Positions 1-6,651 of a stretch of DNA of 7,409 nucleotides are shown here, in pieces. The position numbers and the translations under genes were made by a program. Below the pieces are notes generated by a model, which saw nothing but the letters and a program-made list of their open reading frames with translations, searched no databases and had not been told where the DNA came from. Positions within the stretch are counted from its first letter, which is position 1. Each line of letters begins with the position of its first letter. The DNA is from JBAZFF01 sp041653495. Lineage in GTDB: Bacteria > Patescibacteriota > Minisyncoccia > Minisyncoccales > RBG-13-42-11. The DNA is taken from the NCBI GenBank assembly GCA_041653495.1, contig JBAZFF010000023.1, positions 1 through 7,409 on the forward strand, given 5' to 3'.

Positions 1-1141
1 CCCCTAAGAAAACTATCAAGTGAGGCTCCATCAACCCTAAAAGGCTCTCTATCGTGGTGTCTATTTCCTCCCGGTAAAAATCCACTATATTCATTAAAAC
101 CGTGTCCAAGTTTCCAGTCTTCTCGCCGACTACCGCCATTTGAGTAAAGACCGGCGGGAATAATTCTGGATATTGGCCCAAAACGAAAGATATATTGTCT
201 CCCCTCCTTACTGCCTCCCTTGCTTTCGATATGGCCCCCCTGTAAGATTCATTCCCCATGACGTCCGATGTTGTTTCTAGGGCCTGGACTATGGGCAAGC
301 CTCCTGAAATCAGGGTAGAAAGATTTTCAGAGAACCTGGAAACGTATATCATTTTCAACAGATTCCCGACCAGCGGAATCTTTAAAAAGAAACTGTCAAA
401 AGCCCTCTTGCCAGTAAGCGTTCTCTTGTATCGGATCAGGAAGAAAACGACTGCGCCCAGTATCAGGAAAATAATCAACCCCCAATCGCGCGCAAAATCG
501 GAGAACCCCAGAACCATCCTAGTAGAAAGAGGAAGCTCTTGGCCTGTGGTCTCCAAAATATTTTTCAAATTCGGAATCACATAAAAAACCATAAGGGCTA
601 AAACGAACAATACGACGGAAAGCACCAATGAAGGATAAATAAGAGCGCCTCTAACTTTCGAGGTTAAGTGGTATTCCCTCTCCATGTGCTCGGCCAAATA
701 ATTCAAAACTTCCGAAAGTTTCCCTGATATTTCTCCGGATCTCACCATGGCAACATAGAAAGGGGAAAAGACTTTAGGATATTCTGCAAGCGCCTTGGAA
801 AAAGAGGTTCCAGCTTCCACTTGCTCTGAAATATGGAAAACCTTCTCTTTGAAATCAATATTCTTTATCTGGGCAGATAAAACTCTCAAAGCTTCTATCA
901 AGGAAACTTTAGATCTGAACATTATGGAAAGCTGGCGGGAAAACATCACTACGTCCTTTCTGGAAACTCCGGAGAAGATGACTATCCTCCTTGCGTAAAA
1001 AGGAGACTTGTCCTCGCTCAAAAGAGTAATAAAAAGGCCGTTCCCCTGTAGGAGCGTTATTGCTGCCTCCTGGGAGGAAGCCTCAACCTGCCCGATTCTC
1101 ACGTCCCCGTCTTTTGTTCTCCCTTGGTAATTAAACTTCAT
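1..1141 (-). CDS. pilC: Type IV pilus inner-membrane platform protein PilC (GspF family), C-terminus cut by window edge
   Basis: PilC is the polytopic membrane platform on which the PilB and PilT motors act to assemble and disassemble the pilus. I translated the frame from the ATG at 1141-1139 (protein starts MKFNYQGRTKDG). It is open to the left edge, giving 380 visible codons; the family usually has about 400, so roughly the last membrane helix is missing. Both GspF repeats are visible. The first carries MVRSGEISGKL (about residues 132-142), followed by a membrane segment (about 165-190). A second membrane segment lies at about 216-236. The second repeat carries SGGLPIVQALE, VVGEKTGNLD (337-346) and the MEPH signature (371-374). 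The start lies 2 bp below the last base of the pilT stop with no recognisable SD, so translation is probably coupled to pilT. Family assignment is secure; the C-terminus is unseen. Confidence 0.95.
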   Translation of the reverse strand, partial: MKFNYQGRTKDGDVRIGQVEASSQEAAITLLQGNGLFITLLSEDKSPFYARRIVIFSGVSRKDVVMFSRQLSIMFRSKVSLIEALRVLSAQIKNIDFKEKVFHISEQVEAGTSFSKALAEYPKVFSPFYVAMVRSGEISGKLSEVLNYLAEHMEREYHLTSKVRGALIYPSLVLSVVLFVLALMVFYVIPNLKNILETTGQELPLSTRMVLGFSDFARDWGLIIFLILGAVVFFLIRYKRTLTGKRAFDSFFLKIPLVGNLLKMIYVSRFSENLSTLISGGLPIVQALETTSDVMGNESYRGAISKAREAVRRGDNISFVLGQYPELFPPVFTQMAVVGEKTGNLDTVLMNIVDFYREEIDTTIESLLGLMEPHLIVFLG

Positions 1142-1142
1142 T

Positions 1143-2210
1143 TTACTTGACGAGCATCTTCAATTCGACAGGATTTGTAGAATAATTAAGAGCGTTGTCT
1201 ACGGATATCTCTTTTCTCCTGACGAGATCGGCCAAAGCCCTGTTCAACGAAATCATTCCGACTTCGTTGGAAGTCTCAATAACTAAAGGAATTTCATGGA
1301 TCTTGTTTTCCCGGATTAAGTTGGCTACAGCAGGAGTGCTCAACATTATTTCGCATACGGGAACCACCCCGCCTTTTATCCTAGGCACCAGCCTCTGGGA
1401 AACTATCCCCAATAAAGAACCAGAAAGCTGAGCCCGGATCTGGCCCTGCTGAGTAGAAGGAAATGTATCGACTATCCTGTGGATGCTCTGGGCGGCTGAA
1501 TTGGTGTGCAGAGTTGCAAACACCAAATGTCCGGTTTCAGCGGCCGTAATGGCCGTAGAAATGGTTTCAGGGTCCCTCATTTCCCCGACCATAATCACGT
1601 CCGGATCCTGCCTGAAAGTGGCCCTCAAGGCCTTTGGAAAGCTTAAGGTGTCCGTGTATAATTCCCTCTGGTCAATAATGCTTCTGTCATCCTTAAAAAT
1701 ATATTCCACCGGATCTTCTATCGTTATTATATGTTCAGACCTGGTATGGTTTATTTCATCTATCATCGCGGCTAAAGTCGTAGATTTTCCTTGGGAAGAG
1801 GGGCCTGTGATCAAAACAAATCCCTGGGAGGCCTGGATGAACTTTTTCAAAACCTGGGGGAGGTTCAATTCTTCTATTGTTTTAATGCTTGAAGGTATCA
1901 AACGGAGAGCCATGGCCGCATTTCCCTCCTGCATATAGATATTTACCCTGAACCTGTTCTCTTCAAAGCTAAAGGAGAAGTCTATTTCTTTCTGCTCTGA
2001 GAATCTCTTCCATTGGTCCTCATTCATAATGGCCTGGGCCAAGCCCGCGGTATCCTGGCCGGAGAACTTGTCGTGTTTCACCAACGGAATAAGTTTTCTG
2101 GAAATCCTTAAAATAGGAGGATGACCTTCAGAAATGTGCAGGTCTGAAGCCTGCTCTTTTATGGTTATTAAAAGAAGACTTTTCAGTTCTTCGCTATATT
2201 TGTTTTCCAT
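1143..2210 (-). CDS. pilT: Type IV pilus retraction ATPase PilT
   Basis: A 355-residue cytoplasmic hexameric ATPase of the secretion ATPase (GspE/PilT) superfamily, which powers pilus disassembly and retraction. The length is typical of PilT. An N-terminal PAS-like region (about 1-110) carries the ASDLHIS motif. Walker A is GPSSQGKS (136-143), the Asp box is TIEDPVEY (163-170), Walker B is DPDVIMVGEMRD (202-213) and the His box is TGHLVFATLHT (226-236). A C-terminal AVANLIRE (294-301) corresponds to the AIRNLIRE motif linked to retraction in PilT, which separates this protein from PilB. It has no zinc-binding CxxC pairs. Walker A deviates from the usual GPTGSGKS but keeps the GxxxxGK[ST] pattern, so ATP binding should be intact. 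It lies 4 bp below pilB and 1 bp above pilC. The leader has only a purine-rich AGAAGAAAG, not a clear SD. PilU is an alternative, but one such gene directly before pilC argues for PilT. Confidence 0.95.
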   Translation of the reverse strand: MENKYSEELKSLLLITIKEQASDLHISEGHPPILRISRKLIPLVKHDKFSGQDTAGLAQAIMNEDQWKRFSEQKEIDFSFSFEENRFRVNIYMQEGNAAMALRLIPSSIKTIEELNLPQVLKKFIQASQGFVLITGPSSQGKSTTLAAMIDEINHTRSEHIITIEDPVEYIFKDDRSIIDQRELYTDTLSFPKALRATFRQDPDVIMVGEMRDPETISTAITAAETGHLVFATLHTNSAAQSIHRIVDTFPSTQQGQIRAQLSGSLLGIVSQRLVPRIKGGVVPVCEIMLSTPAVANLIRENKIHEIPLVIETSNEVGMISLNRALADLVRRKEISVDNALNYSTNPVELKMLVK

Positions 2211-2214
2211 ATTG

Positions 2215-3945
2215 TTATCTTTCTTCTGTTACTCTTAAGACTTCTTCTATCGTAGTTATGCCCCTCAATGCTTTTAATATTCCGTCCTGCCTGATAGTGA
2301 CCATGTTCTGCTCCTTAGCTTCCTTTAAAATCCTCATTTCGGAGGGATCTTTTAGAATAATGTCAGCCAAGTCGGGGGTCATAGCTAAAACTTCAAACAA
2401 AGCTATTCTGCCGGAGAATCCCGATCCCGTGCACTTTGGGCATCCCTTGGGCTGATAAAGCTTTATCTCCTTTTTTATGAATTCCTTTCCGCTATCCCCG
2501 GGTATTTCCGCCAGTTCCTTCTGGATTAATTCCTTTATTTTGATATTCGGTTTTACTTCTTCCTTGCAGAAATCGCACAGCTTCCTCACGAGCCTTTGGG
2601 CCATGGCGACCTGTAGCGTCGGAGGGATAAGATACGGCCGAATCCCCATATCTATCAACCTCGGAATCACCCCGGTTGCGTTGGACGTATGGAGAGTGGA
2701 AAGAACGATATGACCAGTCAGGGCCGCATGAATGACCAGATTGGCTGTTTCCTCATCCCTGATTTCCCCGACCATGATGATGTCCGGATCCTGCCTCAGA
2801 ATATGCCTTAACCCGGAAGCAAACGTATAGTTTATTTCAGGCTTCACCTGGGATTGGTTCAAACCTTCTATGAAATATTCTATAGGATCTTCCAAGGTGA
2901 CTATGTTCACTTCTTCCTTGTTCAGCAATTCCAAAATGGAATACAAGGTAGTAGTCTTACCAGAACCTGTAGGACCGGTAGCCAGTATCAAGCCATAAGG
3001 CCTTTTTATCCTTTCTTTCACTGATTCCAGCGGCTTCCCTTCCAATCCTAAATTCTCAAGGCTCTTCTTCCCTATCTGCGGATCCAGCACACGGATCGCC
3101 ACTTTTTCTCCCATGGCAGTAGGAAAAGTCGAGACCCTGTAATCAATCATTTTGCCGTTTACTTTAGTCGAGAACCTGCCGTCTTGAGGCTTTCGGCTCT
3201 CGTCTATCTTTAAATTAGAAAGTATCTTGATCCTGGCTACAACTGCCGGATGGATGTTCAGAGGCAAGAATATAGAAGCATGCAGTTCCCCCAATGATCT
3301 GAATCTCACTCTTAATTTATCCCTAGTCGGCTCAATGTGGACATCTGAAGCTTCTCCTTCTACCGCGTGCCTTAAAATAACCGCCACTATCTTGGTTATT
3401 GGAGCTTCTTCCGCTATCCTCCGGAACTCTGTCTGGGGTTCAACCTCTCCATCCTCTTCTCCTCTTTCGTCTTTCAACTCTACCTCAAGCTCTTCCAGGG
3501 CTTTCCCGACTTCTTTCTTCAAATTCCTGTATTGGCTCAAAAGATCCTTGAAAGCGGTGAAGGTTATCAAGAATACCTTATAAGTGAAGTTCTTTTGCCT
3601 GGCTAAGAATTTCAGGGCTTCCTGAGATTTCAAATCTTCGGGGTAAACCATTCCTATCTCAACGTCCTTCTCGGTCTTATTGATAGGAATCATCTGGTAG
3701 TACTTGGCCGTCTCTTCGGGTATCATTTCCAAAACGTTCAAGGAAGCACTTCCAGGATCAACTTCCCTTAAGGGGATCTTCAAGCTCTCGCTCTTTTTTT
3801 GGAAGAGGTCGCTTTCTGACAATATGTTGTTCTCCAAAATCAATTCCTCCTCGGTCTTCCCCGATTCGGCTGCGTCAGAAGAGAGTTGTTGGGCCTTTTC
3901 TTTTTCCAGTATGCCCTTGTCTTTTAAATATTTTATTATTGACAT
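2215..3945 (-). CDS. pilB: Type IV pilus extension ATPase PilB
   Basis: A 576-residue hexameric ATPase that drives pilin polymerisation through PilC. An N-terminal MshEN/GspE-N-like domain (about 1-140, containing KYYQMIPI) is followed by an acidic linker (about 145-170). The motor core holds ASDVHIEP (199-206), Walker A GPTGSGKT (324-331), Asp box TLEDPIEY (350-357), Walker B DPDIIMVGEIRD (386-397) and His box TGHIVLSTLHT (410-420). Two Cys pairs, C457/C460 and C502/C505, form the tetracysteine zinc site typical of PilB/GspE and absent from PilT. All catalytic residues appear intact. The ATG is 1 bp below the stop of the 98-residue gene, and the leader (TTTTTACCTTTCTAGC) has no SD, so reinitiation is likely. 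A GspE secretion ATPase is excluded mainly by the surrounding pilM-N-O and pilT. Confidence 0.96.
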   Translation of the reverse strand: MSIIKYLKDKGILEKEKAQQLSSDAAESGKTEEELILENNILSESDLFQKKSESLKIPLREVDPGSASLNVLEMIPEETAKYYQMIPINKTEKDVEIGMVYPEDLKSQEALKFLARQKNFTYKVFLITFTAFKDLLSQYRNLKKEVGKALEELEVELKDERGEEDGEVEPQTEFRRIAEEAPITKIVAVILRHAVEGEASDVHIEPTRDKLRVRFRSLGELHASIFLPLNIHPAVVARIKILSNLKIDESRKPQDGRFSTKVNGKMIDYRVSTFPTAMGEKVAIRVLDPQIGKKSLENLGLEGKPLESVKERIKRPYGLILATGPTGSGKTTTLYSILELLNKEEVNIVTLEDPIEYFIEGLNQSQVKPEINYTFASGLRHILRQDPDIIMVGEIRDEETANLVIHAALTGHIVLSTLHTSNATGVIPRLIDMGIRPYLIPPTLQVAMAQRLVRKLCDFCKEEVKPNIKIKELIQKELAEIPGDSGKEFIKKEIKLYQPKGCPKCTGSGFSGRIALFEVLAMTPDLADIILKDPSEMRILKEAKEQNMVTIRQDGILKALRGITTIEEVLRVTEER

Positions 3946-3946
3946 G

Positions 3947-4243
3947 CTAGAAAGGTAAAAATGGATTGTCTCTCCCGATATCTTCCGTGACGGATGTGGC
4001 GTTAAGAGGATCTACGGGCTGTATTTCCGTGAAGGGCTGCAAAGCGTTCAAAACCGGATCGCTTAAAATATCTAGGTTGAAATTTATTTCAGGCTTTTTA
4101 ATATTGTATGTTTCGTAAGAAGAGACTGCAGGAGGCTTCATACCGTAATAAAGCACTACAACTATTATTACCAAAAGCACCACTAGAATGGCTATCAGTC
4201 TCTTTTGTTTCTTTTGGTGCTCAATGAAATTTTCTTCCGGCAT
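3947..4243 (-). CDS. 98-aa single-pass membrane protein between pilO and pilB; possible minimal PilP-like component
   Basis: I do not recognise a named family. The protein has a short charged, His/Lys/Gln-rich cytoplasmic start (residues 1-14), one strongly hydrophobic helix (about 15-33, AILVVLLVIIVVVLYY) and an outside segment of about 65 residues that looks mostly extended or disordered. It ends exactly in GRDNPFLPF (90-98). There is no lipobox cysteine and no cysteine at all. The gene occupies the pilP slot of the canonical pilM-N-O-P order, 4 bp after pilO and 1 bp before pilB. Many PilP and GspC proteins have an R-D-P-F-x-P type motif in the linker before their beta-sandwich domain, so the terminal motif is suggestive, but the HR domain is missing. 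No SD is seen. It is real by operon packing; its role is inferred to be a partner of PilN/PilO. Confidence 0.8.
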   Translation of the reverse strand: MPEENFIEHQKKQKRLIAILVVLLVIIVVVLYYGMKPPAVSSYETYNIKKPEINFNLDILSDPVLNALQPFTEIQPVDPLNATSVTEDIGRDNPFLPF

Positions 4244-4247
4244 AGAT

Positions 4248-4799
4248 TTAGTAGTTAAATACTCTTACGCTTAATTGAAACTCGAAAACATCTTCATCCT
4301 CGGTAGACGAAAGGGAAATTGAATGCATGTCGAAAAGCCTGGCTGATTTTTCCAAGACCGAGAGAAATGCCTTGAAGGCAGGATAAGAACCCGTAAGCTC
4401 CAGACTGAAAGAAGTTTCGTTCAGCCTGCTGTTGATATTGGAAAGATTCTCATCAAAAGGACTTATATTATCTAGAATCATCCCTGAAGCAGAAGCGGAT
4501 TCTTCCATGAACTTATAGACTGAAGGAGTTGAAATATCGGCCGGGATGGCAGAAGATATCTTTGAAACCTCGCTTTGCTTTTCCGTAAGCTTGGCCTTTA
4601 AATCCTGGAGCTTGGCGATATATTCTTCCTTGTATCCCAATTCTATTTCCTTGATCTCAACCTCCCCCCTGAGATCCGAGTACTCCCTGACTTTAGGCCA
4701 GACGATGAACCCTCCGATGATCAAAAGCACAATAAAGAACCCTATTATTATCACAGGAACGTAGTTTATTAGCTTTAGGTACAGGTTAATTCTTTGCAT
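4248..4799 (-). CDS. pilO: Type IV pilus alignment-complex protein PilO
   Basis: A 183-residue bitopic inner-membrane protein. It has a short cytoplasmic tail (MQRINLYLKL), a membrane helix at about 14-34, a coiled coil at about 38-80 rich in Glu and Lys, and a small ferredoxin-like C-terminal domain. That domain contains the PilO-typical strand and helix SFSLELTGSYPAFKAFLSVL (130-149), followed by the ARLFDM segment. PilO heterodimerises with PilN and connects the PilM ring to the outer parts of the pilus machine. The length is close to the usual size of about 200. The start overlaps the end of pilN by 14 bp, which supports translational coupling. A weak GGGA lies upstream, but no clear SD. 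PilN and PilO are structural cousins; the order in the operon and the C-terminal signature decide the name. Confidence 0.88.
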   Translation of the reverse strand: MQRINLYLKLINYVPVIIIGFFIVLLIIGGFIVWPKVREYSDLRGEVEIKEIELGYKEEYIAKLQDLKAKLTEKQSEVSKISSAIPADISTPSVYKFMEESASASGMILDNISPFDENLSNINSRLNETSFSLELTGSYPAFKAFLSVLEKSARLFDMHSISLSSTEDEDVFEFQLSVRVFNY

Positions 4800-5319
4800 T
4801 TAAATATCCCGGATTAAAATACAGGTGCAATTCAAAGTCTATCTGGGCCTTGCTGTTTATGCTGGCAGCCACCAGCTTGAAATCGTTCAACTCTTCCCTG
4901 TCTTTCAAAACCAGCAGCTGCTGGCCCAAGCTGTTGAAGTTCCTGGCTACGCCGCTCAGCACCACCTTCTCTTCGGCAGGAGCCAAAGAAAGGGAGGAAA
5001 ACCAGACGGAAGAATGGACTATCTTTTCTAAAAAGGCGAAAGACCTGGTATTCTCTTTGTGTTCTCCCAAGATTATTTCAAAATCCTGAAACAGGGTCTT
5101 ATACCCTATAATCTCGTTTTCCAAGTCAGTCACCTCAGGAAGATTCTTCTCTTCAAGCTGGCTGTTTAAGCTTGCCAGTTCTTCCACGGATCTGTTAACG
5201 GAGCTCCTCAAAATAAAGAAGGTGGTTATAGAAGCGACCAGGAGAAAGGCCAAAACATAAAAAAGGATGTTTATCCATTTGGGAATCTTTGGCAATTCTT
5301 TTGGAATTATCTCTACCAT
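4786..5319 (-). CDS. pilN: Type IV pilus alignment-complex protein PilN (divergent N-terminus)
   Basis: A 177-residue bitopic membrane protein. It has a short cytoplasmic tail, a membrane helix at about 16-37 (INILFYVLAFLLVASITTFF), a coiled coil at about 40-75, and a ferredoxin-like C-terminal domain. The segment VVLSGVARNFNSLGQQLLVL (119-138) is typical of PilN (strand, then helix). PilN normally binds PilM through an N-terminal I-N-L-L-P motif and dimerises with PilO. Here the corresponding region reads VEIIPKELP, with the Asn replaced, so the PilM contact is diverged. The gene follows pilM by 23 bp and overlaps pilO by 14 bp. The leader has a TATAAT and a distant AGG but no good SD. Assignment rests on architecture plus position. 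Confidence 0.83.
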   Translation of the reverse strand: MVEIIPKELPKIPKWINILFYVLAFLLVASITTFFILRSSVNRSVEELASLNSQLEEKNLPEVTDLENEIIGYKTLFQDFEIILGEHKENTRSFAFLEKIVHSSVWFSSLSLAPAEEKVVLSGVARNFNSLGQQLLVLKDREELNDFKLVAASINSKAQIDFELHLYFNPGYLNAKN

Positions 5320-5342
5320 ATTGTTATTAACCTATTATATAA

Positions 5343-6431
5343 CTAATATTCCAAACCGCGAAGGGCAGACCCTATTGCAATGGCATATGCCGGCCCCATC
5401 TTCCTCAATTCCGGCTCTAAAACGGGAGGATAAAAAAGAGTTGAAAACGGATTGGCAATTTCCACTTCCATTTCCAGACTCTTGGCCATGTATTCTTTCA
5501 GCCCCGGCAAAAGAGACACTCCCCCGGCCAAGACTACTTTCTTTACCGCTTTCCCCCTTTTCTCGTGAAAATCATGAATAATCCCGTCTATCTCACGGAC
5601 TATATTATCCAGCATCGGAGAAAGAACTTCTTTCAAGTTCTTCTCTGCACCGAAAGTCTCTGGCTCTAACAACCCCTGAACCATTTTTATTTCTTCCGCT
5701 TTCTTTATATCAACCCCTAAGGATTTTGAAATAAGGTTAGCAAGTTCGTTCCCGCCCAGATCAAAGCTGTGAGAAGTATAAAGCTTGTCCCCGTCCACGA
5801 CGCTGCATGTAGTGCTCTGGGCTCCGATGTCTATTATCACCTGGGGGACTCTGTTGTCTCCCGGGACCAAGGACCTTATCAGCCCGAATACTTCAGCTTC
5901 AAGCCCGAACAATTCAAGTTCCGCCAGCTTTGCTATCTCCGTATACTGGTTTATTACCTCATTGGGAACAGCTGCCAGGAGGATGGTCATTCTCTTGTTC
6001 TGCTCTATCAACTCTTCGTTATCCATAATCCTCCAGTCCAAAGTCATTTCAGACAAAGGGAAGGGAATGTGCTGCTTTGCCTCAAACTTCACTGCTTGGG
6101 GAATTTCCTCCTTGGACATCTGGGGCAGTTCAAAACTGGTGAAGAAAGTTGAGAAATCAGGTATGGAAAAAATAGCCTGCCTAGACTTTATTTTTGCTTC
6201 CTGGATGACGGCTTTTATGGCCCTGGCCACGTCATGGCTGGAAAGCAAAAGAGTATTCTTGTCAAAAGTCCTGAAAGGCTGCTTGTATAGAACCTCCGCA
6301 GAAACGGATCCGTAGTTCTCCAGCTTCTTCCTGCTCCCGAACTTGGATATCTCCACTATCTTTATTTCGGCGGTCCCTACGTCTATCCCGACAAACCTCT
6401 GGGGAAATATTAAACTAATAATGTTGAACAT
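5343..6431 (-). CDS. pilM: Type IV pilus assembly ATPase PilM (actin-like)
   Basis: A 362-residue cytoplasmic actin/FtsA-like protein that polymerises or forms a ring under the membrane and binds the PilN tail. The phosphate-1 loop is FVGIDVGTAEIKIVEI (13-28), phosphate-2 is IIDIGAQSTT (199-208) and the adenosine loop is VVLAGGVSLLPGL (299-311). The segment FEAKQHIPFPLSE (116-128) lies in the SHS2 (1C) subdomain, and the C-terminus ends in GPAYAIAIGSALRGL. The length matches the family (about 350), and the nucleotide-binding residues look intact. The ATG at 6431 places the phosphate-1 loop at residue 13, as expected, and no in-frame alternative fits better. It is the first gene of the operon, with a promoter immediately upstream and no SD (TTAGTAAAGAAAA before the ATG). 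The alternative, FtsA, is unlikely given the pilN-O-B-T-C neighbours. Confidence 0.95.
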   Translation of the reverse strand: MFNIISLIFPQRFVGIDVGTAEIKIVEISKFGSRKKLENYGSVSAEVLYKQPFRTFDKNTLLLSSHDVARAIKAVIQEAKIKSRQAIFSIPDFSTFFTSFELPQMSKEEIPQAVKFEAKQHIPFPLSEMTLDWRIMDNEELIEQNKRMTILLAAVPNEVINQYTEIAKLAELELFGLEAEVFGLIRSLVPGDNRVPQVIIDIGAQSTTCSVVDGDKLYTSHSFDLGGNELANLISKSLGVDIKKAEEIKMVQGLLEPETFGAEKNLKEVLSPMLDNIVREIDGIIHDFHEKRGKAVKKVVLAGGVSLLPGLKEYMAKSLEMEVEIANPFSTLFYPPVLEPELRKMGPAYAIAIGSALRGLEY

Positions 6432-6443
6432 TTTTCTTTACTA

Positions 6444-6467
6444 ATTGTATCATAAAAGCTTTGTCAA
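6444..6467 (-). promoter_or_regulatory. Probable extended -10 promoter of the pil operon
   Basis: On the minus strand, TGATACAAT (6452-6444) matches an extended -10 element (TGn plus TACAAT, 5 of 6 to TATAAT). A perfect TTGACA (6467-6462) lies upstream, but only 12 bp from the -10, too close for normal -35 use, so the extended -10 probably acts alone. The predicted start of transcription, about 6437, leaves a leader of only about 6 nt before the pilM ATG, in line with the lack of an SD. Prediction only. Confidence 0.55.
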
Positions 6468-6523
6468 CGAAACAAAATGTCCGGCCAGAGAGCTTTGGAG
6501 CCAATAATAAGTTATTTCTTATC

Positions 6524-6592
6524 AAGGAGGTAGAAAAAATGTTCTTCAAGAATTTCGAACAATTTTCTTGTCGTCCCATTTATCTCACTTGA
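6524..6592 (+). CDS. Possible 17-codon small ORF / leader peptide with perfect SD
   Basis: AAGGAGG (6524-6530) sits 8 nt before an ATG at 6539. The frame reads MFFKNFEQFSCRPIYLT and stops at TGA 6590-6592. The feature span includes the SD; the coding part is 6539-6592. The peptide is Phe-rich with a single Cys and matches no family I know. Its stop overlaps the -35 of the next gene's promoter. I see no convincing promoter for it (an AATAAT at 6503-6508 lacks a partner -35). It may be a real small protein, a regulatory leader, a remnant, or chance. Confidence 0.3.
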   Translation, partial: KEVEKMFFKNFEQFSCRPIYLT

Positions 6593-6616
6593 CTTTTTGA
6601 TTAAAATAACTATAAT
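6589..6616 (+). promoter_or_regulatory. Near-consensus sigma-70 promoter of the plus-strand gene
   Basis: TTGACT (6589-6594, 5 of 6 to consensus), a 16-bp AT-rich spacer and a perfect TATAAT (6611-6616). Transcription should start near 6622-6624, giving a leader of about 28 nt that contains the SD. This is the best promoter match in the window and suggests strong expression of the gene at 6652. Confidence 0.8.
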
Positions 6617-6636
6617 AAAAAACTAGATCGAGGGAA

Positions 6637-6643
6637 AAGGAGG
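6637..6643 (+). promoter_or_regulatory. Consensus Shine-Dalgarno site for the 6652 gene
   Basis: AAGGAGG lies 8 nt before the ATG at 6652, an ideal spacing, and fixes the start codon. It stands out because none of the seven pil genes has a comparable site. Confidence 0.9.
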
Positions 6644-6651
6644 TTCGTAGG

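Noticed and set aside
1483..1938. Long antisense ORFs opposite pilT, pilB, pilN and pilM
   Set aside because: Their frames mirror conserved coding sequence and have no SD or family resemblance; shadows of the pil genes.
1574..2797. Near-identical 40-bp stretches at about 1574-1616 and 2757-2797
   Set aside because: They encode the homologous Walker B region (DPDxIMVGE) of PilT and PilB; paralogy, not a mobile or recombination repeat.
6416..6579. Minus-strand ORF of about 54 codons (MGRQENCSKF...) overlapping the pilM start
   Set aside because: No SD, crosses both divergent promoters and the pilM start in another frame; low-complexity content looks non-coding.
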